A DNA stretch of 6,824 bases from Bacteroidota bacterium (lineage in GTDB: Bacteria; Bacteroidota; Bacteroidia; Chitinophagales; UBA8649), in NCBI GenBank assembly GCA_003447535.1, contig DLYY01000198.1, positions 1 to 6,824 on the forward strand. Reading direction: 5' to 3'. Shown here piece by piece: positions 1 through 6,692 of this stretch. The position numbers and the translations under genes were made by a program. Every line of letters begins with the position of its first letter. The first letter of the stretch is position 1. Under the pieces are notes generated by a model. The model saw only the letters and a program-made list of their open reading frames with translations. It was not told where the DNA came from and did no database searches.

Positions 1-875
1 TCCTCACTCGATTCTACAGGTTTCGTAGCATTCCTTTGTTCGTTGGTGGTTTGAGGTTTTTTAGGCGACTCTTCTTTAGCAGTAGAGGATTTAGATGCCG
101 AGGCTTCCTGAAAGGATATAAGCTTGGCCGTTTCTACAAGTTCTAATCGATCCCAATAAAACGATTCATTGCGTTTTTCTTCACCTTTATCAAAATAAAC
201 ATAAATACGATCATAACTAATCGAATCAGGATTAAATATTCCCGAGTCGGGCACGGAAAAGTCAAAGGTTAGGCTATCCCATTCATTTGCGCGGCTCGTT
301 CGTTGAGTTACTTGAACAAAAGCTGTGTCATTCGTACTACTCTCTAATCGAATAGTAACGGGAACTCTGCGCCGAGGTGACCACACATCTAAGGCTAGTT
401 TTGTCTTGAATGTTGGTACGAAGGGTATAGAATCAATAAAATCTATAGGCATTCCAGCACTATCAAGTGCCAATCGAGTTCCAGCATGACGACTTGCTGA
501 ATCCGTATGAACAGTCCTTACTACCTGATGCTTTACTAAGCTATCTTGGGGAAGACTATCAAGGCCGATACTATCTTCCGCAGGATTGTAATCAATGGAA
601 GTAAAGAAACCGCTTGTGTCCGTAGATGCAAAATAGAATTGTTGTATTCGAGCGGTATCAAAGTCAATAGGAAATCGATATTTTTTTCTCAAGTGCTCTG
701 CGTCGATATACTCTTCACCATTACCCTCATTTGCCGCATTATTAACCTTTCGAATACCGCACCCCTCATAATTGATAAAAAAGATAACAACCAGCAGTAA
801 TACACTTAACACCGAGGTGCTCCCAAAGGAAATCCTGCGAATTCTTAATGCTAGTTGTTCTCTTAAATCTGTCAT
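1..875 (-). CDS. Membrane-anchored protein with CBM-like jelly-roll domain, third gene of an exbB-exbD operon (C-terminus beyond the window)
   Basis: The frame is open from an ATG at 873-875 to the left edge, giving 291 residues without a stop. Residues 1-17 are basic, about 18-36 form one hydrophobic segment, and the rest should be periplasmic. Residues 158-247 resemble the galactose-binding-like or carbohydrate-binding domain common in Bacteroidota surface proteins: a VWSP strand, VPVTIRLE, the ANEWDSLTFDF block (196-206), SYDRIYVYFD (220-229) and a final FYWDRLEL strand. Residues 257-291 are a K/P/S/T/E-rich linker leading out of the window. The gene starts 34 bp after the exbD stop with no clear ribosome binding site. 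This is the usual position of tonB, and a TonB C-terminal domain could follow the linker. However, the membrane segment lacks the histidine important in classical TonB, and an internal jelly-roll is not typical. The domain call is a recognition from motif pattern; the role is inference. Confidence 0.75.
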   Translation of the reverse strand, partial: MTDLREQLALRIRRISFGSTSVLSVLLLVVIFFINYEGCGIRKVNNAANEGNGEEYIDAEHLRKKYRFPIDFDTARIQQFYFASTDTSGFFTSIDYNPAEDSIGLDSLPQDSLVKHQVVRTVHTDSASRHAGTRLALDSAGMPIDFIDSIPFVPTFKTKLALDVWSPRRRVPVTIRLESSTNDTAFVQVTQRTSRANEWDSLTFDFSVPDSGIFNPDSISYDRIYVYFDKGEEKRNESFYWDRLELVETAKLISFQEASASKSSTAKEESPKKPQTTNEQRNATKPVESSE

Positions 876-909
876 TAGAGGGCGTTATACCATTTCTTTA
901 TGAATCAAA

Positions 910-1389
910 CTATTCTTCTCCTGAATCTTCAACCGGGACAGTGTCTTTAAACTGCATTTTGATTTTAAATCCTAAAGCGTTTGCATGAGTTATCGCAGGT
1001 TCGAACTGATGCCAATTTGTATTGCTGTCCACTGCAAGGAAATAAGAATAGGCGGTACCATAGGCAACTGGATCAGGGTGCTTTTCTACTTTATTATCGA
1101 TGTCAAGGGATACTGCTTTTGCCAAGAGACTATCTTTAAAACTGCTTAATCTTATGGTGTCCTGATTGATCGTTATGATACCCTGGTCATCTACCATAAC
1201 ATACATAGCATAGTTATCAGACTCATCTTCCACGATTTCTGTTGAGGCTTCATCAAGAGACAACAAAATTACCGGATTAACCTTGATATCATATCGAATA
1301 ATAAAGACCAAAAGTAAGAGGAACATGACATCCGTTAAGGACGACATGCTAAACTCTGCACTAATCTTTGAACGTTTACGAAACTTCAT
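910..1389 (-). CDS. exbD: ExbD/TolR-family biopolymer transport protein
   Basis: ExbD subunits form the rotor-like dimer inside an ExbB pentamer and use the proton motive force to drive TonB-type transducers. The 159-residue product is of normal family length. It starts with the typical Bacteroidota leader (basic KFRKR, then SAEFSMSSLTD), followed by one membrane segment at about residues 21-33. Asp20 matches the essential proton-carrying aspartate at the start of the ExbD helix. The periplasmic part ends in the usual fold core (AVDSNTNWHQFEPAITHANA, then LGFKIKMQFKD). A short insertion-like stretch around residues 99-110 and an acidic loop after the helix (about 46-58) differ from the commonest sequences. 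The gene begins 5 bp after the exbB stop, so the two are almost certainly co-transcribed and probably translationally coupled. Confidence 0.9.
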   Translation of the reverse strand: MKFRKRSKISAEFSMSSLTDVMFLLLLVFIIRYDIKVNPVILLSLDEASTEIVEDESDNYAMYVMVDDQGIITINQDTIRLSSFKDSLLAKAVSLDIDNKVEKHPDPVAYGTAYSYFLAVDSNTNWHQFEPAITHANALGFKIKMQFKDTVPVEDSGEE

Positions 1390-1394
1390 AATGA

Positions 1395-2156
1395 CTAGTT
1401 CGAGGGAGATTCAAGTAAATCAATAAATTCTACCGCCTTGTCCTCCATAAGGAACATAGTCTTTTGAACCATACTAGATAAGAGATTATAGGAGATATAA
1501 GCAATGATACCAGCTATTAATCCAAACACCGTGGTAAGCATTGATTCTTGAAGACCACCCATAAGTTGATCAACCGCATTGTTTCCTTCGGCTAGGTTCG
1601 CAAAGGTTGTAATCATACCCGTTACGGTTCCTAAGAAACCAAGCATTGGTGCAGCACCGCTAATCGTCGCTAAGATGTTAAGATTCTTTTCCAATCGATA
1701 TACTTCAAGACTTCCCTGGTTTTCAATTGCCTCTTTTATATCGCGAAGCGAACGGCCAATTCTTGAAACGCCCTTCCCGATCATGTGGGCGACGGGCGAG
1801 GTGTTGCGAGAACATAAATCCTTTGCTGCTGCAACATTGCCATTTAAGACATTTTCTCGTATTCGATGCATAAAGGAATCATCAAGGTTGTTCGCTTTAC
1901 GAATAAGAAGGTACCGTTCAATTGTGATGTAAATTGATACAATCATTAGAAGAAGTATTATTACGATAACTCCTTGACCGATAAAACCCATCTCGCTAAA
2001 TGATTTTGCAATAAATGAAGGCCCTAACGATAGAATTGAAGGCTCTAAAAAGACTTTGCCCATGGTTTGAAATTTTCTGAAATATAAAACGCTTTTTTGT
2101 GGATCTACATTGTCTCTATCCACAATACATTGGGGATTATACATAGATGATGCCAA
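1395..2156 (-). CDS. exbB: MotA/TolQ/ExbB proton-channel protein
   Basis: This is the pentameric channel subunit of an ExbB-ExbD inner-membrane motor. Membrane segments lie at about residues 59-83, 162-184 and 206-226 (long-start numbering). The family signature is clear: GAAPMLGFLGTVTGM at 167-181, and the LTTVFGLIAG helix with Thr208 and Thr209, next to the cytoplasmic domain that holds the QGSLEVYRLEKNL helix. The longest frame gives 253 residues, but the first 31 look unlike any ExbB leader. An internal ATG at 2061-2063 (Met32, MGKVFLEPS) gives a more ordinary 222-residue protein. A TATATTTC element at 2079-2086, one mismatch from the Bacteroidota -7 consensus TAnnTTTG, lies 15 bp before that ATG, and an inverted repeat at 2098-2124 would fall upstream of it. 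I favour the start at 2063; no -33 box is obvious. It heads the operon exbB-exbD-CBM gene. Confidence 0.88.
   Translation of the reverse strand: MASSMYNPQCIVDRDNVDPQKSVLYFRKFQTMGKVFLEPSILSLGPSFIAKSFSEMGFIGQGVIVIILLLMIVSIYITIERYLLIRKANNLDDSFMHRIRENVLNGNVAAAKDLCSRNTSPVAHMIGKGVSRIGRSLRDIKEAIENQGSLEVYRLEKNLNILATISGAAPMLGFLGTVTGMITTFANLAEGNNAVDQLMGGLQESMLTTVFGLIAGIIAYISYNLLSSMVQKTMFLMEDKAVEFIDLLESPSN
2098..2124. repeat. Perfect 7-bp inverted repeat upstream of exbB
   Basis: The arms TGTGGAT (2098-2104) and ATCCACA (2118-2124) are perfect inverted complements around a 13-base spacer. If exbB starts at 2063, the element lies just upstream of the candidate -7 element at 2079-2086, where an operator or a 5' stem-loop would be expected. 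If exbB starts at 2156 it would be inside coding sequence. No regulator is known for it, and a 7-bp repeat can arise by chance. Confidence 0.3.
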
Positions 2157-2524
2157 ATTATTGGAATTCCATATCGGATTACCAAAAAAATGAACGAAGC
2201 AATCTATCCCAACACTAACTCAATTGAGATATGTGGCATTCCTGAATGCTATATTGATATGGTGGAGTAAAGGTAGTTGCCTTTTAGCACGAAGCTCTCG
2301 AGTCCAAAAGTCATTGCACTACGCTGTTGTGTTTCGGTTGTAATGCCCATCAGATAAAGGAAACCGAGAGAGTCAACTTTGTGAAATAGTGAGTTTAGAC
2401 ACTTCATCTATAATGATACGCTCAAAAAGTTACAGTAATCCTGAATGAATACAGGCTGAATCGTATCCACAAGAAGGTATCCGCGATTGAACGCGGACAT
2501 AAGATTAAAAAAAGAGGTATTGCG
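2157..2524. other. Intergenic stretch without a confident gene; hairpins and a doubtful 52-codon frame
   Basis: No recognisable gene or RNA lies here (it extends to 2064 if exbB starts at 2063). A minus-strand ATG frame at 2249-2407 could encode 52 residues (starting MKCLNSLFHKVDS and ending GNYLYSTISI), with no family I recognise and no Shine-Dalgarno site. Two stem-loops are visible: TTTCGGTT 2332-2339 with AACCGAGA 2362-2369 (one G-U pair, 22-base loop), and TCCGCG 2480-2485 with CGCGGA 2492-2497. The octamer CCTGAATG occurs twice, at 2241 and 2441. The stretch could be a decayed gene, a genome repeat or regulatory DNA. Confidence 0.5.
2480..2497 (-). terminator. GC-rich hairpin after the glycosyltransferase gene, possible terminator
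   Basis: A perfect 6-bp GC-rich stem (TCCGCG/CGCGGA) with a 6-base loop lies 27 bp downstream of the glycosyltransferase stop on the minus strand. It is the right place for transcription to end. A T-run occurs before the stem (2506-2512 read as T on the minus strand), but none directly follows it, so it is not a textbook intrinsic terminator. Confidence 0.3.
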
Positions 2525-3526
2525 TTAGACATTGTGCAGTGCAAGACAGTTTTTTTGGATAGTTAGTAATGTCTTTCTGTAGGACCAGTTTATTTTTTGA
2601 ATCATCTCAATCTCCCCGTATAGGTTGCTCAACTTTAATGATTTACTCAAACTGTTTAGGTCTTGACCATCAATGGTATTTTCTTCTCGTTTTAAATTTT
2701 GCAAGGTATGTTCTAAATAAGAAAGGCGTTTTATGTGAAGAGGTCCTAGAATACTAGGGGGAGGAATGACATTGGCCTTATTTGACAAATAGTCTAGATA
2801 GGGCCTAGTAAATACCCTTGTCATTCCAAAACCATGATATAACCTGTGCAAGAATTCAAGGTTCATGCGGTCCTCTTTCATAAGATGCTCGAAGGATATG
2901 CTATCTAGAGCTCTCACCTTCCATCCTGATAACTTAAACCAAAAGTTAATTTCTGAGTCTTCACCAGAAAGTAAAGTCTTTCCTGTTCGGCCGACAAGGA
3001 CATGTTCTATATTGGGGTTTTCTAGAATAGAAAGGTAGACGTTTTTTCTTATCCCTAGACCTGCACCATATAGCGAGTGATATTTTAACTGTGGGCCAAC
3101 GGCAAAACTAGATTGATAATGATCGAACCACCATGGCTTTTCTGTCTCAAATCGCGCAATTCCAACCCCTCCAACGAGGCCTAACGTATCATCTTTTTGA
3201 AATGCCTGAAAAACTTCTGCCACATAGTTTTTTGATAAAAAGTTATCGTCATCAACCATAAGGACAACATCATATCTTGCCTCATATAACCCTTTAATCC
3301 TTGCAAATAGAAGTCCTTGTTTTTTTTCTTTAACGCGGCGGGCAGAAATCGTCAATTTGTTTATCTCAATCTCTATGATTTTGGCCGTTTCGGGAGAAGA
3401 GTTATTGTCTACAACAATTAATTCTAGGTTGCCCGTAAAAACTTGGTGTTCTATACACGATAAAACTTCTACAAGTTGGCTCCCCCCGTTATATGTGGAC
3501 ACAACAACACTAACACCATTAACCAT
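2525..3526 (-). CDS. Family 2 glycosyltransferase (GT-A fold)
   Basis: The product (333 residues) should transfer a sugar from a nucleotide-sugar donor to a glycan or lipid acceptor at the cytoplasmic face of the membrane. The GT-A nucleotide-binding start VSVVVSTYNG is at residues 5-14 and VVDNNS at 38-43. A DxD-type metal site, VDDDN, is at 91-95 (Asp92-94), and a SGED acceptor/base motif at 187-190. GAGLGIRK (154-161) and a WKVRALDSISFEH segment (202-214) are also typical. There is no signal peptide and no strong membrane helix, and the C-terminal 80 residues are helical and charged. It starts about 100 bp after the YHYH gene and ends before a long intergenic gap, so it seems to be a single gene rather than part of a polysaccharide cluster. 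Donor and acceptor cannot be read from the sequence. Confidence 0.9.
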   Translation of the reverse strand: MVNGVSVVVSTYNGGSQLVEVLSCIEHQVFTGNLELIVVDNNSSPETAKIIEIEINKLTISARRVKEKKQGLLFARIKGLYEARYDVVLMVDDDNFLSKNYVAEVFQAFQKDDTLGLVGGVGIARFETEKPWWFDHYQSSFAVGPQLKYHSLYGAGLGIRKNVYLSILENPNIEHVLVGRTGKTLLSGEDSEINFWFKLSGWKVRALDSISFEHLMKEDRMNLEFLHRLYHGFGMTRVFTRPYLDYLSNKANVIPPPSILGPLHIKRLSYLEHTLQNLKREENTIDGQDLNSLSKSLKLSNLYGEIEMIQKINWSYRKTLLTIQKNCLALHNV

Positions 3527-3574
3527 ACGAAAAAGACTAAGTCAATTATTAAAATCCTTTAGATAACGTCGTCT

Positions 3575-3594
3575 GTGGCGTAGCCCCCGCCCAC
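3575..3594 (-). terminator. GC-rich hairpin between the YHYH operon and the glycosyltransferase gene
   Basis: On the plus strand GTGGCG (3575-3580) can pair with CGCCCAC (3588-3594) with one bulged base and a 7-base loop. It lies 34 bp beyond the stop of the YHYH gene and 48 bp before the glycosyltransferase start. It could end transcription of the three-gene operon, but no T-run follows on the minus strand, so the call is tentative. Confidence 0.3.
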
Positions 3595-3628
3595 TGTGTT
3601 TAACACGATAACTGTAATTACATGCAGT

Positions 3629-5020
3629 CTAACGCTGTATCAAAACCTTCTCCCGCAGCTTCCCCCGAACACTCGACATTTCCAATACATACTGGCCATT
3701 ATACAACCTTCTTATATCCAAATACCATAGTGTAGATCCCTTACGGATAATGTCTTGGGCTACCAACTTACCTTCCATGTCGTACAAGCTAAGCGCAATA
3801 TCATCATAGTTCACACCTAAACGTTGCACCGCGATAAACTCTGAAGTAGGGTTGGGATAGATGTTTAAAAGTCCTTCTAAACCATTTAAATTACCCAGTC
3901 CCGTCGTTGTATTTACAGGGAAAACAACGCTATCAGGATCTTGAATTATTGTGGGCTCTGAAATGGCAACCTGAGTCCCTGAATTACCTGGTCCCATTTG
4001 AGCGAAGTTGTCCGCTTCAACCATGCCATAGTATGATTGAATTACATAGGGAAACTTACTATTCCAATTTTCGTCTACTGTAGCGAAATAGGCATAGGTG
4101 CCATTAGGATATTCTGGAGTAATACAAAATCGTCCGTTATGGACATCAAGATCACCTAATCCATCCATAAATTCAAAGTCTTCATAATACCAACCCAAAG
4201 GAAAATCTACGCTTACGGCAGGTCCATTATTTCGGACAGTTCCAATATCACCGCGCAGCTGATAGCTTGGCTCCATGCGCTGAATACCAGAAGAAGCATC
4301 CATGGCATTAGAATATCCAAACGCGCCATAGATAGGATATCCATCAAAGGCATATCCAATCAACGGTGAATGCCTTGCTGAATCCAATACATATAAACCA
4401 TCCGAAGGGTACACATCGCATATATTGGAGAGCAAGGCTAAATCTGCATTAAAGGCTTGAGGATTTTGGTGATGATGATAAGCATCTCGCGCAGGATGTC
4501 CTTTAGCACAATCAAATCCAATATTTTCGGCAAGAATAGCATTGCGATTCCATATGCCATCGCCGCCGCCTCCGGGTCCACCACGCACATCTGTGCCCTG
4601 AGCTACGCTGTATGAAGCACCATCTTGCCAATCAAACAATGGAACTCCATTGATAAATACACCGATTTGACCTAGTCGGGTGGTAGTGATATTCCCTGTG
4701 TTTGGTGCGGGATTCCTTGGAATCTGAAAGATGTAGTCGACCTCGCCCGTTCCTCCAGGATTGCCATCAAGGTATGGTCCAATGGCGTATGCAGGAATCC
4801 CCTTAGAGGAGACATAGACAAAGTCATTAGAGTACTCTACTTGTTGGACATTGACGAGCCAATTTTGAGCAATTGGCGTGGAATTTCCCTGAATATATTG
4901 TCTTGCAGTACTTCCATCTGTGTTTTGTAGCCAATAGGCCATCTCAGGAGGAGTAACAGACTGTGCAGAAGCCCATACACTAAATGCTGCGAATAGAAAC
5001 GTCAAAGGAAACCGCATCAT
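3629..5020 (-). CDS. Secreted YHYH-domain protein with T9SS type A sorting domain
   Basis: The 463-residue product starts with a signal peptide (residues 1-20, likely cut in ASA-Q). The YHYH-type domain covers about residues 60-335. Its name motif appears as YHHH (181-184) within KGHPARDAYHHHQNP, followed by HSPLIGYAFDGYPIYGAFGY (217-236) and the conserved end DLDVHNGRFCITPEYPNGTY (290-309). After a linker, residues 384-463 form a T9SS C-terminal domain: LLNIYPNPTSEF, LYDMEGKLV, LDIRRLYNGQYVLEM and a KVLIQR tail. The mature protein should therefore cross the outer membrane and be released or attached at the surface. His175, 182-184, 217 and 294 plus Cys171, 201 and 299 could bind metal, but the biochemical role of YHYH domains is not established. 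It is the last gene of the operon, 39 bp after the peroxidase stop. Two adjacent ATGs (5018-5020 and 5015-5017) could each be the start; an A-rich TAAAATATG lead favours either equally. Confidence 0.88.
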   Translation of the reverse strand: MMRFPLTFLFAAFSVWASAQSVTPPEMAYWLQNTDGSTARQYIQGNSTPIAQNWLVNVQQVEYSNDFVYVSSKGIPAYAIGPYLDGNPGGTGEVDYIFQIPRNPAPNTGNITTTRLGQIGVFINGVPLFDWQDGASYSVAQGTDVRGGPGGGGDGIWNRNAILAENIGFDCAKGHPARDAYHHHQNPQAFNADLALLSNICDVYPSDGLYVLDSARHSPLIGYAFDGYPIYGAFGYSNAMDASSGIQRMEPSYQLRGDIGTVRNNGPAVSVDFPLGWYYEDFEFMDGLGDLDVHNGRFCITPEYPNGTYAYFATVDENWNSKFPYVIQSYYGMVEADNFAQMGPGNSGTQVAISEPTIIQDPDSVVFPVNTTTGLGNLNGLEGLLNIYPNPTSEFIAVQRLGVNYDDIALSLYDMEGKLVAQDIIRKGSTLWYLDIRRLYNGQYVLEMSSVRGKLREKVLIQR

Positions 5021-5059
5021 ATTTTATGTTTTGATTCCCTTTAAGATAAAGAAACAAAA

Positions 5060-6076
5060 TTATCGCGGAAAGGCAAAGTCCGGATTACGGATAAAAGAGT
5101 AATCACTCAACGTAAGCAAGAATGCGTATATCTCGGTCTGTTCTTCATGAGATAAGGGCATCACATGCTCATTGTAATGGTCAAGCACCTCATAAATCGT
5201 TTTGAACCGTCCATCATGCATATAAGGATAAGTATATTCTATGTTGCGCAAAGAGGGTGTTTTAAAGAGTAAGCTATCATGTGGCCTATGCGTAACATGA
5301 AATCTACCTAAATCTATTAAGGAAGAATCAACGGGTAAATTGTTACTTGTAAAATCATTATTCATAAACAATGGAGGTTTATGACAAGAGGCACAATTCC
5401 GCTTAAACAATTTAAACCCCTTCTTTTCTTGTGCTGTAAATTTGGCTTCTCCCCTGCGTACAGAATCATACTTTGCGTTATCCGAAATCAATATGAGCTG
5501 AAACTGAACTAGAGCATCAATAAACCTGCGCGTAGAAATGCTCGTGTCCCCAAAGGCAGCCTCAAACAGAGCAGGGTAGTGATCAGATCGGCGCAATCGC
5601 TCAAAGACTAATGGCAGATTGCTCGCCATTTCTGTAGCATTATGCAGCGGTGCCATAACCTGAGCATCAAGATGGGTTAGTCCACCATCCCAACGGAATG
5701 TCTTATGCCAGCCCACATTCTGGATTGGCGGAGCATTACGCTTACCTATGGTATCACCTATACCATGGCTCAATGCATGATCCACGTGAGAGAAGGCTGT
5801 ATACGAGGAGTGACAACTAGCACAAGATATCGTAGAATCCACTGACAATATAGGGTCATAGAACAAGGCCCGACCCAATGCAATACCTTCTGTTGTCAAC
5901 GGATTTGATGATAGATCATAAACCATGTCTCCAAAATATCTCGGTGGATCGAGATCGTAGACTTGCGGCTGAGCTAATGGAGTAAACCATCTCTCTCCTT
6001 GACTAACACCATAGACCAATACGGCGCACAGGGTAAAGACGAGAAATTTCCCGCGATGTTTAGTCCAGCGATACAT
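5060..6076 (-). CDS. Di-heme cytochrome c peroxidase of the CcpA/MauG/MbnH family
   Basis: The 338-residue exported protein has two CxxCH haem c sites: CASCH at 85-89 in the N-terminal domain and CASCH at 228-232 in the C-terminal domain. Between them are the family blocks KRNAPPIQNVGWHKTFRWDGG (112-132) and APLHNATEM (142-150). After the second haem come FKTPSLRNI (271-279), YMHDGRF (285-291) and a closing helix (EEQTEIYAFLLTL). Met286 of YMHDG is the likely sixth ligand of the electron-transfer haem, as in CcpA peroxidases; Tyr285 beside it leaves a MauG-like ligand possible. Residues 10-27 form a signal peptide or membrane anchor without a lipobox. The start lies 17 bp inside the upstream MbnP-like gene, implying translational coupling. 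By context it is more likely an MbnH-type enzyme that oxidises its neighbour than a general H2O2 scavenger; the sequence alone does not separate these roles. Confidence 0.88.
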   Translation of the reverse strand: MYRWTKHRGKFLVFTLCAVLVYGVSQGERWFTPLAQPQVYDLDPPRYFGDMVYDLSSNPLTTEGIALGRALFYDPILSVDSTISCASCHSSYTAFSHVDHALSHGIGDTIGKRNAPPIQNVGWHKTFRWDGGLTHLDAQVMAPLHNATEMASNLPLVFERLRRSDHYPALFEAAFGDTSISTRRFIDALVQFQLILISDNAKYDSVRRGEAKFTAQEKKGFKLFKRNCASCHKPPLFMNNDFTSNNLPVDSSLIDLGRFHVTHRPHDSLLFKTPSLRNIEYTYPYMHDGRFKTIYEVLDHYNEHVMPLSHEEQTEIYAFLLTLSDYSFIRNPDFAFPR

Positions 6077-6596
6077 GGGCTACAAAGGTATCAAAGACAT
6101 TTTTAGCCTCACTTCCTGGAGACATGATGTGCCTAGAAACATCACTTGGAAGGCTTTCGTAAAATGCATCTAAATCAATGGTCAAAAGACTATGATCTGC
6201 TACTTCAAGGGCATGATAACATACAAAGGGTTCGCGAAACCCTCCTAAATGATAGACAAAGTCATCCCCCTTATACCTTCCCTCCATTTTTACTGCGATA
6301 TATCCATTTTGCCAAGTCCAATACATGCCTTGTAAGGGGTCAAAAACGCCTTCAAATGAGGATAGCACTTGAGACACACTATCGACGCCTAAAACAAAGG
6401 AAGAAATGTAGGGTAAATCGAAGGAAGATTGGGCCGACAAGTCATATAATTCATATGTTATATCTCCATGCTCAGAAATCTGGCCAATGTAGAGCATAAA
6501 TACCTCCATTTCCACCTCATCAGCATTGACTTCGAGGCGTAAATTTTGGGCCGACAATAAAGTAGTGGTGAAAAGAAAGAAAAACACATGGCGCAT
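6060..6596 (-). CDS. MbnP-family periplasmic protein, probable partner of the di-heme enzyme
   Basis: The 178-residue product has a signal peptide (1-16, likely cut at LLSA-QN). The core matches the MbnP family pattern: ITYELYDLS (46-54), a SSFVLGVDSVSQV strand (65-77), DPLQGMYWTWQNGYIAVKMEG (86-106), FVYHLGG (113-119), and a C-terminal HIMSPGSEAKNVFD block (156-169). In methanotroph MbnP, a tryptophan is oxidised to kynurenine by MbnH and the protein binds copper; here Trp93 and Trp95 are the only tryptophans. The gene is first in its operon, divergent from gyrA, and overlaps the di-heme gene by 17 bp. It seems compact, with little sequence between the mature N-terminus and the core. Family recognition is by motif pattern; copper binding is inferred. 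Confidence 0.75.
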   Translation of the reverse strand: MRHVFFFLFTTTLLSAQNLRLEVNADEVEMEVFMLYIGQISEHGDITYELYDLSAQSSFDLPYISSFVLGVDSVSQVLSSFEGVFDPLQGMYWTWQNGYIAVKMEGRYKGDDFVYHLGGFREPFVCYHALEVADHSLLTIDLDAFYESLPSDVSRHIMSPGSEAKNVFDTFVAHVSLD

Positions 6597-6692
6597 ACCT
6601 AAATATAAGGGGTTTAACGATTTCGTAACATGTGTGGAAAAGCCCCGAATTTAATGTAAAAAATGGCGGTCTAAAACCTTACATTTGAAGCT
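6597..6692. promoter_or_regulatory. Divergent promoter region between the MbnP-like operon and gyrA
   Basis: This 96-bp gap must hold promoters for both directions. For gyrA, TACATTTG at 6680-6687 matches the Bacteroidota -7 consensus TAnnTTTG exactly, but no TTTG-like -33 box is seen about 19 bp upstream. For the MbnP-like gene, the minus strand carries TATATTTA at 6600-6607, one mismatch from the same consensus, only 3 bases before the ATG. A small palindrome, ACGATTTCGT (6617-6626), lies between them and could be an operator, though it is short. Confidence 0.45.

Noticed and set aside
546..800. Plus-strand 84-codon open frame
   Set aside because: It is antisense to the CBM-domain gene at 1-875, whose frame shows a membrane segment and a recognisable domain.
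1579..1932. Plus-strand 117-codon open frame
   Set aside because: It lies wholly antisense to exbB, which has clear family motifs; composition is that of a shadow frame.
2190..2270. Plus-strand 26-codon frame starting MNEAIYPNTNS
   Set aside because: It is too short, without a ribosome binding site or recognisable family, and such a length is expected by chance.
2157..2524. Insertion-sequence remnant
   Set aside because: No terminal inverted repeats, target duplication or transposase motif could be found.
2569..2757. Short plus-strand open frame
   Set aside because: It is antisense to the 3' part of the glycosyltransferase gene, with no motif of its own.
3357..3566. Short plus-strand open frame
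   Set aside because: It overlaps the glycosyltransferase N-terminal region in antisense, where the GT-A motifs are in the other strand.
3541..3628. Possible promoter for the glycosyltransferase gene
   Set aside because: No acceptable TAnnTTTG element or paired -33 box is visible upstream of 3526.
6146..6499. Plus-strand 117-codon open frame
   Set aside because: It is antisense to the MbnP-like gene and has no recognisable motif.
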